This document shows, in pieces, positions 50,056-59,047 of a stretch of DNA of 64,000 bases. How positions within the stretch are numbered: position 1 is the stretch's first letter; every line of letters starts with the position of its first letter. The notes beneath the pieces are model-generated. The model did no database searches. It was not told the DNA's origin and worked only from the letters and a program-made list of their open reading frames with translations. The stretch spans positions 124,001-188,000 of the forward strand of contig NZ_FMTM01000005.1 of assembly GCF_900099775.1 (NCBI RefSeq), read 5' to 3'. The DNA comes from Rhizobium mongolense subsp. loessense. Its GTDB lineage: Bacteria; Pseudomonadota; Alphaproteobacteria; Rhizobiales; Rhizobiaceae. Made by a program: the position numbers and the translations under genes.

Positions 50056-51558
50056 ATGACGGGCGTTATTACTTCCACAAAGAACGTGAACTTGACGGGT
50101 GATCAGAGAATTGATGGGCTTATCAGCGGCTATGCGTGGGACGGAACGATAACCTACGCGTTTCCCACCAGCTCGACATCGTACTTGTATAATGGCGAGA
50201 AAGATTACAGTTTCTCTTCGATTTCCTTACAGCAGCGGTCTGTTGCTCTGTTCTTTATGGAACGATCCTATGGAAACACCGCGAATGACGGTTTCTCGGT
50301 AGAAGGATTTACTAACGCCAATTTTGTGGTCGGGAACGTGGATACCGCATCGCTGCGGTTCGCTCAATCGTCGCACCCCAGTCTTCCGACGGCAGGGGCC
50401 TATTATCCAAGCACAGATAGCTGGGGTGGCGATGTCTGGTTCGGGACGGAATATGCTGGCACAGAAAGTGATTATCGCCTCCCGGAGTTCGGCAACTATG
50501 CGGGACATACGTTGGCGCACGAACTGGGTCATGCTCTCGGACTGAAACATGGTCACGAACCGGAGATCAATCCGGCGGTCGTGCCCAGCAACTACGATTC
50601 TATCGAATATACGATCATGACTTACCGCACGTATATCGGAGACGATACGAGTGGCTACAACTATGAGCAGAATGGCGCACCACAGACCTTCATGATGCTC
50701 GACATTGCCGCCCTACAGGAAATGTATGGTGCGGACTACACGACAAACAGTGGCAATACCGTCTATAAGTGGAAGCCGAATGAAGGCGTCACCTATGTCA
50801 ACGGTGTTGCGGCCATCACGCCTGATGACAACAGGATCTTCGCGACAATCTGGGACGGCGGCGGTGTCGACACCTATGATCTGAGTGCCTATACCACGCG
50901 CCTTAATATCGACCTGCGACCAGGCGGCCATTCGGTTTTTTCCCAAGGCCAGTTGGCTGATCTAAACGGTGGCCCGAATAACGGCTATGCTCGCGGTAAC
51001 ATATTCAACGCGCTTCTTTATGGTGGAAATACCGCGTCATTGATCGAGAACGCTAAAGGCGGATCAGCTAGTGACACCATTCATGGCAATGCTGCGACAA
51101 ATGGCCTCTGGGGTGATTCTGGGAACGACAAGCTCTATGGTGATGGCAACAACGATGGCCTCTATGGTAACGAGGGAAACGACCGCTTAGTCGGCGGAGC
51201 TGGCAACGACCGGCTTGGCGGTGGCGCGGGAAGCGATACCTTTTTCTTCGAGACATCGTTCAGTAGCCGGACAAATATCGATGTCGTCACGGACTTCACA
51301 AATAACAAGCAGCAGAATGACGTGTTCTGGTTGGATGATGCGATTTATGAGGCATTCATGCTCGGTGACCTTAGCTCATCTGCCTTCAAAGACCGCGCAT
51401 TTGGCAGAGCTGATGGATCAGACCGCATCCTGTACTACCAGCACAGCGGGGAGCTCTACTATGATGCGGATGGATCCGGCATAACCTATGACCCCATCAA
51501 ATTCGCGATCGTGGAGAACCACGCGACACTCACAGCAGCGGATTTTTTTATTGTCTGA
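50056..51558 (+). CDS. Serralysin-like secreted RTX metalloprotease (M10)
   Basis: 500 residues without an N-terminal signal peptide. The zinc motif HELGHALGLKH has His155, Glu156, His159 and His165, and the Met-turn is YTIMTY. The second half has calcium-binding RTX nonapeptides (GNDKLYGDGNNDGLYGNEGN, then RLVGGAGNDRLGGGAGSDTF) and a C-terminal domain ending ATLTAADFFIV, the hydrophobic end used for type I secretion. No HlyB/HlyD/TolC genes are in the window, so export must rely on a system elsewhere. The base composition is slightly less GC-rich than its neighbours, which suggests separate transfer. Confidence 0.9.
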   Translation: MTGVITSTKNVNLTGDQRIDGLISGYAWDGTITYAFPTSSTSYLYNGEKDYSFSSISLQQRSVALFFMERSYGNTANDGFSVEGFTNANFVVGNVDTASLRFAQSSHPSLPTAGAYYPSTDSWGGDVWFGTEYAGTESDYRLPEFGNYAGHTLAHELGHALGLKHGHEPEINPAVVPSNYDSIEYTIMTYRTYIGDDTSGYNYEQNGAPQTFMMLDIAALQEMYGADYTTNSGNTVYKWKPNEGVTYVNGVAAITPDDNRIFATIWDGGGVDTYDLSAYTTRLNIDLRPGGHSVFSQGQLADLNGGPNNGYARGNIFNALLYGGNTASLIENAKGGSASDTIHGNAATNGLWGDSGNDKLYGDGNNDGLYGNEGNDRLVGGAGNDRLGGGAGSDTFFFETSFSSRTNIDVVTDFTNNKQQNDVFWLDDAIYEAFMLGDLSSSAFKDRAFGRADGSDRILYYQHSGELYYDADGSGITYDPIKFAIVENHATLTAADFFIV

Positions 51559-51816
51559 ACCTAGAGGTTCCGCCCGGTATCCGAAGATTGGTGCTTACCC
51601 TCGCAGAGGCGGTCTTCCCATCAAGAGGGCTCCCGAACTTTTCGAGGACGTGGCGAATAATGAAGCCGTCGCTACAGCCTCGTATAAAATGCGTATTGTG
51701 CGCTCGCATTCTTGATGTCCTGGAGCGGCGAAGTTCTAGGGCGATTTAGTTGCCGGGGTAACAATTGATGCTCTGGTGCAAATGCTTGTGACATCGCCAT
51801 GCGGACCTGGCAGCCG

Positions 51817-52749
51817 TCAACTGGCGAGATGCTCTTTGCAAATGCCCTCCACAAGCGCCTGCAGGTCTTTCACGTGCGCGACTAGCCATTGCAGTTCGTC
51901 ATTGTTGATCGTGTATTTCGAAGAGTATCGCGCCTCGACATAGGCCCGCGACAACAATTCAAAGCAGCGACGGGCAAAGCGGGTGTCGCGCGGCCAGGCC
52001 GCGATCAGGCGCGTATCGGCGCTTTCGGCTTGCGAACGCAGCACCTTGATGCGATGCGACTTCGGACTGTAGAGGGTTAGGACGAGAAGGGCGCAGTGAT
52101 AAAGTGCCTCGCTTGCTTGATGAAGGAGAAACGCCTGTTGTTTTGGGAAGTTGCCCTGTAGCGCTTGCTGCGCCGTCAAAAATCCGGACGCATTCTCACT
52201 CCATTCATCGAAATACCGGCGTGCCTCGGCCCTTGCCTCCTCTGGTGTCAGCGCTTTCGGCTGGGTAAGCGGATGGCCGGGCTCCTCGTAGAGCACGATC
52301 CCGTCTTTGGCGATGTCGGTGAAGAATGGCCGGCCGCGCGCCAACTGGTCGTTGACGTCTGAAAGGCAGTGCACGATCGGGATCACCGGCGTTTCGATCC
52401 GATGGCTGATCTGCTCCTGCAGCAGCCGTTCCTCCAGCGCGCCCCACAGCTCGTGCTCCTCGGCAAAGCTCTTGGTGTTGACGACGATGAGAAGGTCATA
52501 GTCGGAACGGTAGCCGCTTGAGCGATCCTCGACCCAGTCGCCGCGGGCATAGGAGCCGTAAAGGATGACCATGAGAACCTTGCCGGCGGCCTTCTTGCCG
52601 GACAGCTTGGTGGCACGGAACTGCTCGACCTCGAAAAACAGGATTTGCAGAATACGGGCGAGCTCTCGACGCTTCTTGTCGGGCAGATGGTCGAGATGGT
52701 CTGTCAGGGTCACTGCCGCGTCGAAGCCTTCGGTGGGAATCGTATCCAT
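51817..52749 (-). CDS. Single-chain nucleotidyltransferase-HEPN protein
   Basis: 310 residues. The first half is a minimal nucleotidyltransferase with VILYGSYARGDW (about 61-72) and the metal-binding DxD at Asp83/Asp85 (RSDYDLLIVV). The second half is a HEPN-like helical domain: FDEWSENASGFLTAQQ, HQASEALYHCALLVLTLY and ARYSSKYTINNDELQWL. In MNT-HEPN toxin-antitoxin pairs, the MNT part AMPylates and silences the HEPN ribonuclease; here both are in one chain. The exact HEPN catalytic R-x4-6-H is not obvious (RYSSKY instead), so the toxin activity may be absent. The 258-base gap downstream and 163-base gap upstream hold no genes. Confidence 0.8.
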   Translation of the reverse strand: MDTIPTEGFDAAVTLTDHLDHLPDKKRRELARILQILFFEVEQFRATKLSGKKAAGKVLMVILYGSYARGDWVEDRSSGYRSDYDLLIVVNTKSFAEEHELWGALEERLLQEQISHRIETPVIPIVHCLSDVNDQLARGRPFFTDIAKDGIVLYEEPGHPLTQPKALTPEEARAEARRYFDEWSENASGFLTAQQALQGNFPKQQAFLLHQASEALYHCALLVLTLYSPKSHRIKVLRSQAESADTRLIAAWPRDTRFARRCFELLSRAYVEARYSSKYTINNDELQWLVAHVKDLQALVEGICKEHLAS

Positions 52750-52912
52750 CGTAGCGGCTCATCGGTTGTTGTGCATCTAAACTCTTTACGATAGTCGTTT
52801 AGGAAATGCAACCGTAAGATACGGGTCGCCCAGCAAATCGCAATCGCAACATCGCGTTTTTGGCTGTCAGGTCCGGTGTTATTCGGTCCTTTCACTTCCC
52901 GCCCATTGACAC

Positions 52913-53716
52913 CTAGGCACCGCTAAAATGCGGTTCATCAAGTGGATTTAGTGAGGCTTCGATCTCATGGGCTTCTTGCTTTAGCATATCGACGAGCTGC
53001 GGGAGCCGTTCCGGAGTTAAACGAGCGCTCGTCAAATTGACAGCAAGAGCGGCAATCGCATCGCGCTTAGGCGGAAGTATGGGAACGGCAATTGCCGAGA
53101 TGCCTGCAACAAGCTCACCTTGGTCGATCGCGTAACCGTGCTTCCGAATTGCTGCCAGCGCTTCCCGCACACTAGCTACGCTTAGATGGCTATAATCATC
53201 ATAAAGCGGTGCATTGGCCGTGATGATCACGTCAGCTTCCGCTCGAGGCAGGAATGCCAGGATGGCCTGGCTCGCTGGACCCACACCCATCGGGATTTGG
53301 CCACCGATGTGACCCGTCAAGCTGTCGATGACATAAGTTCCCTGCTGGCGATCGACACAGACAATATTGAAGCCCGCCCGCGCCATGAGGAAGACCGAAT
53401 CCCCTGTGGCTGCGGACAGGCGCATCAGCGCCGGGCGCGCTACTTTACGCAGTCCTGTTCCATCGGCTGCTGTCGCTCCTAGCGCAAAAAGCGCGAGACC
53501 GAGGCGGTAACGGCGCGTTTTCCGTTCTCGTTCGATCAGGCCATGCCGTTCCAAGGCACTGACAATGCGGTGCGCAGTTGACTGCTTCAGTCCCATCGCT
53601 TCAGCGATCACAGCCATGTTCGCCCCGGTTTGGCCAGCGTCACCAAGGAACTTCAAGATAGCGACGCCCCTGTCGAGCAACTGGGTACCCGTTGCCGCGA
53701 CCTCTTCCTTTGCCAT
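52913..53716 (-). CDS. IclR-family transcriptional regulator
   Basis: 267 residues from ATG 53716 (MAKEEVAATGTQLLDRGVAI). The winged helix is MAVIAEAMGLKQSTAHRIVS then ALERHGLIERERKTRRYRLG. The ligand-binding domain has VCVDRQQGTYVIDSLTGHIG and GVGPASQAILAF, later ISAIAVPILPPKRDAIAALA. IclR proteins control catabolic operons by binding a pathway intermediate. It is transcribed with the MmgE/PrpD gene upstream of it, divergent from the oxidase-transporter operon, which is its likely target. The longer frame to 53830 has no better start. Confidence 0.9.
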   Translation of the reverse strand: MAKEEVAATGTQLLDRGVAILKFLGDAGQTGANMAVIAEAMGLKQSTAHRIVSALERHGLIERERKTRRYRLGLALFALGATAADGTGLRKVARPALMRLSAATGDSVFLMARAGFNIVCVDRQQGTYVIDSLTGHIGGQIPMGVGPASQAILAFLPRAEADVIITANAPLYDDYSHLSVASVREALAAIRKHGYAIDQGELVAGISAIAVPILPPKRDAIAALAVNLTSARLTPERLPQLVDMLKQEAHEIEASLNPLDEPHFSGA

Positions 53717-53777
53717 GCTGCCCTCGCCCGATGCTGTCTCACGGACTCCTATAGCAAAAGGGGCTCGATGAGCAAAA

Positions 53778-55106
53778 CTACGACGAGAACTCGAGCGCTG
53801 CGAAAAGTTCTCTAGGGTCGGCGCCGGCACCTAGGGCGGCTATGGCATGTTTGATGGTCTGCATTTGTCCAGGGCGCGCAGGCAACAGACGGCTCAGATG
53901 GTCGAATTTTTCCTCGAGCTCTGCTGCCAAGAGCGGGTTCGTCGGCTCGCCGAGCGGTGTGATCACTTCCTCAGTGTATTGACCAGCGCTTGTCGTCAGC
54001 GTCACGCGCGATGGCGTCGAGTGGGGAAAAGATCGGCAGTAATCGTCGGCCGCGGCCAACTGGACTCTTCGCGAAAGCGCCAACACTCGGTCATCGACCA
54101 GGTACCGGTCCTCAAGTGGCAACAGCGCTACGGGGCCGTGAACCAGTGCAAGCGCCACGCAGAACGGAATGCTATACTGCGCCGCTTCGTTCGTCGCTGG
54201 TTCGTACTGGTTCGGAAGCGTTAAGGCGCGTTCGAACGTCTCGACGGTTATGGCCTTGATATTTTCAGGCGCCAGTAAATGCGCATGCTTGATTTCAAGT
54301 GCAGCATCGATCGCTGCATGCGCCCAGCGGCAGCAGCTATATCGCTTAAAATAAATCTGGCCCACGGCCCAGTCCCGTCCGAGCCGCTCGATGAGCCTCG
54401 AGCGATCATATTGTGCCGGGTCGTCAAGGATGTCCAACGGTCCTCGATGGCCGTGGGCGGCCAGTACGACGGCTTTCAATGCGTTGGCGGTGGCCCACGG
54501 AATGCCCTCTTTGACGGTGTGACCGAAACGTGTCCAGCCGGTTGCGGATTGGCTGGTTGATGTCTGTCCGGCGATTGCCATGGCATGGGCGATCATCGAC
54601 ACAGGAAGACCTTGAAGCCAGGCAGCGGCTGCCGTGACGCCATAACCGCACCACAGGCCGCTGTCGGTTGTGCGCAGACCAGTGATATCGCGAGACGCGG
54701 CAACCCTGATGGCAACCTCGTAGCCGAGAGCAATGGCAGTGAAAAGCCGATCAGCATCACATGCGACGGTCTCGCCAGTCGAAAGTACGGCCGGAATGAT
54801 GGCCGCACCCGGATGTCCTGCGGCTCCTCTATGGCCATCGTCGAGGTCCAGCGCGGCGGCATAGGTGGCATTCACGAAGGCCGCCCCGACTGCCGTTACA
54901 CGCCTCTTCGAAAACCACAGACGCGCTGGTCCTTCCCCCCATAATTCTCGAGCTGAATCGCGAGACGCCAATCCGGCCGGCGTTGAAGCTCCGGCTGCGG
55001 CGACGCCTAGCAGGTCCAGCAGCGCGTTCTCCGCAGCGTTAAATGCAGCAGGTGCTGTGGTGGTGGCGTGGCAGAACTCCGCCAACTCCGTGATTACCGT
55101 TTTCAA
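53778..55106 (-). CDS. MmgE/PrpD-family protein
   Basis: 442 residues: NAAENALLDLLGVAAAGAST, later ALDLDDGHRGAAGHPGAAII, ALGYEVAIRVAAS, a long SQSATGWTRFGHTVKEGIPW segment and YFKRYSCCRWAHAAIDAALE. This is the MmgE/PrpD fold (2-methylcitrate dehydratase and relatives), a dehydratase/isomerase-like family whose members also include cis-aconitate decarboxylase. Because the neighbours handle an amino-acid-derived compound, 2-methylcitrate is not a safe guess. ATG 55106 is preceded by AAGGAG in reverse orientation. It diverges from the oxidase operon across a 165-base control region. Confidence 0.88.
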   Translation of the reverse strand: MKTVITELAEFCHATTTAPAAFNAAENALLDLLGVAAAGASTPAGLASRDSARELWGEGPARLWFSKRRVTAVGAAFVNATYAAALDLDDGHRGAAGHPGAAIIPAVLSTGETVACDADRLFTAIALGYEVAIRVAASRDITGLRTTDSGLWCGYGVTAAAAWLQGLPVSMIAHAMAIAGQTSTSQSATGWTRFGHTVKEGIPWATANALKAVVLAAHGHRGPLDILDDPAQYDRSRLIERLGRDWAVGQIYFKRYSCCRWAHAAIDAALEIKHAHLLAPENIKAITVETFERALTLPNQYEPATNEAAQYSIPFCVALALVHGPVALLPLEDRYLVDDRVLALSRRVQLAAADDYCRSFPHSTPSRVTLTTSAGQYTEEVITPLGEPTNPLLAAELEEKFDHLSRLLPARPGQMQTIKHAIAALGAGADPRELFAALEFSS

Positions 55107-55271
55107 GGAACACTCCTTTTCTGGATACTATCTGAACGTGTGACGAACTTTGAGGCACGGCACAATTGATTTAGCCATTATACGGTAGCCTGTATTATTG
55201 ACATCCACAATATGAGAAATTAACTTCAGTTTCACACTGCACGGCGACAGACTGCTGGAAAAGGCTCCGCA
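55107..55271. promoter_or_regulatory. Divergent control region of the oxidase cluster
   Basis: This AT-rich gap separates the leftward MmgE/PrpD-iclR unit from the rightward oxidase-transporter operon. A short inverted repeat ATAC (55180-55183) to GTAT (55192-55195) lies centrally and could be an IclR site, although four-base arms are weak evidence. TTGACA at 55198-55203 with TATGAG about eight bases further on does not give correct spacing, so no promoter is assigned. Confidence 0.4.
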
Positions 55272-55559
55272 ATGTTTAAAAGATTTACACACGCTATCCG
55301 CGATAATTTCATCATCTATGTTGACGGCGAGCCCGTCGATGCTTGCGAGGGCGACACGATTCTCTCGGCGTTGCTTTCGGAGATAGGTTTCGTTCGGCTC
55401 CTTGAACTCAAACCCGAGAAGCGGGCGGGTTTTTGCCTTATGGGCGCCTGTCAAGACTGTTGGCTCTGGCACCTCTCCGGCGAGCGGGCTCGTGCCTGCA
55501 CCGAACGCGTCCTGCCGGGCATGCGTCTTTCGACATCTCAGCCAGGGAGCGTGCGATGA
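55272..55559 (+). CDS. [2Fe-2S] small subunit of an opine-oxidase-like flavin dehydrogenase (HcnA/OoxX-like)
   Basis: 95 residues. YVDGEPVDACEGDTILSALL is the ferredoxin-like start, and the cluster ligands are Cys55, Cys60, Cys63 and Cys76 (GFCLMGACQDCW, RACTERV), i.e. C-x4-C-x2-C-x12-C. It is the smallest part of a three-component enzyme like hydrogen cyanide synthase HcnABC or rhizobial opine/hydroxyproline oxidases. Its stop overlaps the next start (ATGA), so subunits are probably made in fixed ratio. Confidence 0.88.
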   Translation: MFKRFTHAIRDNFIIYVDGEPVDACEGDTILSALLSEIGFVRLLELKPEKRAGFCLMGACQDCWLWHLSGERARACTERVLPGMRLSTSQPGSVR

Positions 55560-56932
55560 CTTCAGGTGACCCAATCGTGATTGTTGGAACGGGTCCCGCC
55601 GGGATCAGTGCGGCGAAAACGCTCGTCGAGGCAGGTCAGCGGCCGGTCGTGATCGATGAAAATGCCTACCCCGGCGGACAGATCTTTCGCCGTCCGCCTC
55701 CAACACTCGCCCGGAGTGAAACACAGCTTTACGGCTTCGACGCGTCTCGAGCCCTCCGCCTGAAGTCGACATTCGAGGCAATCACGCCATCGATCGAATA
55801 TCGAGCAGAGACGCTTGTCTGGTCGGTCGAGGGCAGGAGCCTTCATCTCTCAACTGCCAGAACGTTGAAGAGCATTCCGTTTACTCGAATTCTTCTCGCC
55901 ACCGGTGCCATGGACAGGGTCATCCCAATCAAGGGCTGGACAGCGCCGGGGGTCTTCAGTCTCGGTGCAGCGCAGATCGCGTTGAAGGCGCAGGCCACCT
56001 TTATTGGTCAACGCGTCGTCTTCATTGGGACGGGCCCGCTGCTTTACCTCGTGGCGTACCAATATGCGAAGGCCGGTGCGGATGTCGCAGCCGTTCTGGA
56101 CTCGAGCAAGCCGTTTTCCAAGATTACCGCGCTTCCAGCGTTGCTTGCGGATATCTCGAACTTTTCCAGGGGACTATTTTATGTCGCCCAGCTGTGTCTC
56201 AGGGGCGTCAAGATCCAAACAGCGATCGCGCCGATCGAAATCGTCGCCGGCGACCGCGGCGTGACCAGCATGCGCTATGAGCAAGGTGGTCAACAGCGTC
56301 AGTCGGATTGCGACGCTGTCGCGATCGGATACGGCTTGAGAGCCGAAACGCAGCTCGCTGATCTGCTTGGGCTCTCGTTTCATTTCGATCGACGCCAACG
56401 GCAATGGCTGCCAGTTACCGACGGTGCGGGACGAACATCAGTTCCGCACGTCTACATTGCTGGCGATGGAGCCTCTGTTCGGGGCAGCGAAGTTGCTGAA
56501 TGGGAGGGAGAACTTGCAGCACTAAGCCTGCTCGAGGACATGGGCCGTGGCAGTCAAAAACGTGCATCAGTCTTGCGCAGGAGGATCGACTCGTTATCCC
56601 CGTTCAGGCGTGCGCTCGACGAGCATGTTTTTCCCTTCCCGCACCATTTCGCCGAAGCAATCCGTGACGAAACCATCGTTTGCCGTTGTGAGGGGATCAC
56701 CGCCGGGCAAATCCGCGAAACCGTTGCCACAACGGGTGAGGCGGACATCAACCGCGTCAAGGCGTTCAGCCGCTTGGGGATGGGGCGCTGTCAGGGCCGC
56801 GTTTGCGGCGCGGCCGCCTGTGAATTGATCGCCGCGACGGCACGCACAGACATCTCTGCCACCGGACGCCTGCGCGGTCAGGCGCCATTAAAGCCAATTC
56901 CGCTCTCAATCCTTGCAGGAGATCGGCGATGA
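55556..56932 (+). CDS. FAD/[2Fe-2S] subunit of opine-oxidase-like enzyme (OoxA/HcnB-like)
   Basis: 458 residues from ATG 55556. FAD motif VIVGTGPAGISAAKTLVEAG starts near residue 8, with ENAYPGGQIFRRPPP. A second dinucleotide motif VVFIGTGPLLYLVAYQYAKA follows at mid-chain. The BFD-like C-terminal part has cysteines for another [2Fe-2S] cluster (IVCRCEGITAG and GRCQGRVCG). In octopine/nopaline oxidases this chain pairs with the OoxB-type flavoprotein that follows. It likely passes electrons from substrate oxidation to the membrane chain. Confidence 0.88.
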   Translation: MTSGDPIVIVGTGPAGISAAKTLVEAGQRPVVIDENAYPGGQIFRRPPPTLARSETQLYGFDASRALRLKSTFEAITPSIEYRAETLVWSVEGRSLHLSTARTLKSIPFTRILLATGAMDRVIPIKGWTAPGVFSLGAAQIALKAQATFIGQRVVFIGTGPLLYLVAYQYAKAGADVAAVLDSSKPFSKITALPALLADISNFSRGLFYVAQLCLRGVKIQTAIAPIEIVAGDRGVTSMRYEQGGQQRQSDCDAVAIGYGLRAETQLADLLGLSFHFDRRQRQWLPVTDGAGRTSVPHVYIAGDGASVRGSEVAEWEGELAALSLLEDMGRGSQKRASVLRRRIDSLSPFRRALDEHVFPFPHHFAEAIRDETIVCRCEGITAGQIRETVATTGEADINRVKAFSRLGMGRCQGRVCGAAACELIAATARTDISATGRLRGQAPLKPIPLSILAGDRR

Positions 56933-58068
56933 CGAGATTTGATGTCGCGATCGTCGGCGGCGGCCTTGCCGGCTGCTCCGCCGCCCTGCATGCCCGGCTG
57001 AAGGGTGCATCCGTGATACTTCTGGAACGCGGACGATGCGGCGGTCAGGCAAGCGGCGTGAATTATGGCGGTGTCCGGCAACAGGGCCGCCATCCGGCGG
57101 AGCTGCCCCTTGCCTGCCGAAGCCGGCAGATCTGGGGGCGGTTGGCCGAGCTCGTCGGGACCGACTGTGAGTTCACCTCCACCGGGCACCTGAAACTCGC
57201 ACGCAATGACGCAGACATGCAAACCCTTCTCGCCTATCGCGACATTGCGCGTGACTACGGCATCGATCTCGAAATCCTGAGCGTCGCAGAGCTACAGTGC
57301 CGCTATCCGTATCTCGGCGACGGCTATTGCGGAGCCTCGCTCTGTGCTGCAGACGGTCAGGCAAATCCAAGGCTTGCGGCGCCGGCATTTGCGCGCAAAG
57401 CCCAGGAGTTGGGCGTCACCGTCCGCGAGCATTGTGAGCTGGAGCACGCTGAGAAAGTTGCCGATGGATTCCAGCTTACGATCAAGGGCGAAACCGAGCA
57501 ACTCACAGCGTGCCGCTTGATCAATACGGCTGGCGCTTGGGGCGCAAGGGTCGCGCGCTGGTTCGGCGACGAAGTCGATGAGCAGGTCATGGCGCCGAAC
57601 ATGTGCGTGACGGAACCGGTCGCGCCGCTGATCGGGCCGAACCTCGGGATCTGTGGCGGATCCATCTACCTCCGCCAGACCAAGAACGGCAGCGTTGTAT
57701 TCGGCGCTGGCCTCGGTGTCGCAGACGCCGATCGTCTTTGGGCTCGTCCACTCGCAGACGTCAGCATGGAAGCCGCGCGTGGCGCAATCGCGATGGTGCC
57801 GCAGCTTGCCAACCTCCTCGTGGTCCGCACCTGGACAGGCATCGAGGGCAGAATGCCGGATGGGCTGCCTGTTCTCGGGGAAAGCCGCAAAGCTCAAGGG
57901 TTGTTCCATGCCTTTGGCTTTTCCGGCCACGGCTTCCAGCTCGGTCCTGCCGTCGGCGCAGTGCTTGCTGAACTTTGCCTCGATGGCTCCTCCGCAACAC
58001 CAATCGACGGGCTGTCACTGGGTCGCTTCGGTCTAGCCCGGGCACTGGTTTCCGCACCGTCGACGTAA
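56929..58068 (+). CDS. FAD catalytic subunit of opine-oxidase-like enzyme (OoxB/HcnC-like)
   Basis: 379 residues. FAD motif FDVAIVGGGLAGCSAALHAR at 4-23, then GGQASGVNYGGVRQQGRHPA. A DAO-type barrel follows, and the C-terminal element is GIEGRMPDGLPVLGES with LFHAFGFSGHGFQLGPAVGA. It oxidises the C-N bond of an imino-type conjugate, releasing an amino acid and a keto compound. ATG 56929 overlaps the previous stop. The three genes plus a polar amino acid ABC transporter are the core of opine catabolic regions; the true substrate is unknown. Confidence 0.88.
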   Translation: MTRFDVAIVGGGLAGCSAALHARLKGASVILLERGRCGGQASGVNYGGVRQQGRHPAELPLACRSRQIWGRLAELVGTDCEFTSTGHLKLARNDADMQTLLAYRDIARDYGIDLEILSVAELQCRYPYLGDGYCGASLCAADGQANPRLAAPAFARKAQELGVTVREHCELEHAEKVADGFQLTIKGETEQLTACRLINTAGAWGARVARWFGDEVDEQVMAPNMCVTEPVAPLIGPNLGICGGSIYLRQTKNGSVVFGAGLGVADADRLWARPLADVSMEAARGAIAMVPQLANLLVVRTWTGIEGRMPDGLPVLGESRKAQGLFHAFGFSGHGFQLGPAVGAVLAELCLDGSSATPIDGLSLGRFGLARALVSAPST

Positions 58069-58102
58069 CCAAAACAGCGAACAAGAAAGAAAGGGAACAT
58101 CA

Positions 58103-58984
58103 ATGAACGTTAAAAGAAAGCTTTTGCCCACCATCGTGGTGATCACACTTGCAGCTGCTGTGCCTGCCGTAGCAGGCCCTGACCTCTCGGCCTACAGATT
58201 GACTGAGCCGGGCGTGCTTTCGGTCGCCATCACAGGCGATATGCCCGGGCTTGTCGCGCGCAACGGCAAACTTGTCGGCTACGATGGCGAGATTCTGCAG
58301 ATCGCCGCCGATCGGCTGGGCCTTACCATTAATCCTGTCCCCATGGAATGGTCGGGTGCGATCGCCGCAGTTCAGACCGGCCGCGTCGACCTGATCGGCG
58401 GAAACGTTGCCTGGACGGAGCAGCGTGCCGCAACGCTCTCCTTGACTGACCCGACCGGATACTTCCAGAACGGCATCACGAGCAAGGCCGGAGCAGGGTG
58501 GCATAGTCTTGAGAACTTGGAAAACAAGAATGTCGGTTCGATCACCGGATTTTCTTTTCTGCCGGAACTGCGCCGCATAACTGGTCTTCAGCTGTCACTT
58601 TACGATAGCTCCGACGCCGCCATCAGGGACATTCTTGCCGGGCGTATCGATGCGCTGGTCGGCGATCCGCCGGTGATCGACTACGCTATTGCCATGAATC
58701 CCGAATGGGGCCTGACGAACAAGCCGTTCACCGATAACAATCCCGATTTTCCGCTGCTGACCGGCATCGGCAGACAATACGTCTTCGGTCTCAGCCAGGA
58801 CAACAAGACACTTGCCGATGCCTTGAGCGGCGAGATCCGCAAGCTTTGGGAAAGCTGCGAGGTCCGGGTCATCGGCAAACGATACGGCAACGTCAACGAC
58901 GCCAATTACACCCCGTCTCCGGAGAATTTCAGGGTAGGGGTCGACCGTCCGGAAGGTTGGACGCCGCCGAGCTGTTCCAAATGA
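58103..58984 (+). CDS. Amino-acid-type ABC substrate-binding protein
   Basis: 293 residues with a Sec signal peptide (LLPTIVVITLAAAVPAVAG). The family 3 solute-binding pattern is LSVAITGDMPGLVARNGKLV, GYDGEILQIAADRLGLTINP, VPMEWSGAIAAVQTGRVDLI and later FPLLTGIGRQYVFGLSQDN. It binds a polar amino acid or opine in the periplasm. It lies 34 bases after the oxidase operon with a purine-rich ribosome site (AAAGAAAGGGA) and just before its ATPase and two permeases. Confidence 0.9.
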   Translation: MNVKRKLLPTIVVITLAAAVPAVAGPDLSAYRLTEPGVLSVAITGDMPGLVARNGKLVGYDGEILQIAADRLGLTINPVPMEWSGAIAAVQTGRVDLIGGNVAWTEQRAATLSLTDPTGYFQNGITSKAGAGWHSLENLENKNVGSITGFSFLPELRRITGLQLSLYDSSDAAIRDILAGRIDALVGDPPVIDYAIAMNPEWGLTNKPFTDNNPDFPLLTGIGRQYVFGLSQDNKTLADALSGEIRKLWESCEVRVIGKRYGNVNDANYTPSPENFRVGVDRPEGWTPPSCSK

Positions 58985-59047
58985 AATCAACAACCTTAAG
59001 CGCCGGTGAGCGGCTAGCCCCTCACCACAACTCCTGAGGTCGTAGTC

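Noticed and set aside
55198..55214. TTGACA as a -35 element for the oxidase operon
   Set aside because: The only AT-rich -10 candidates are at wrong spacing, so no promoter can be assigned.
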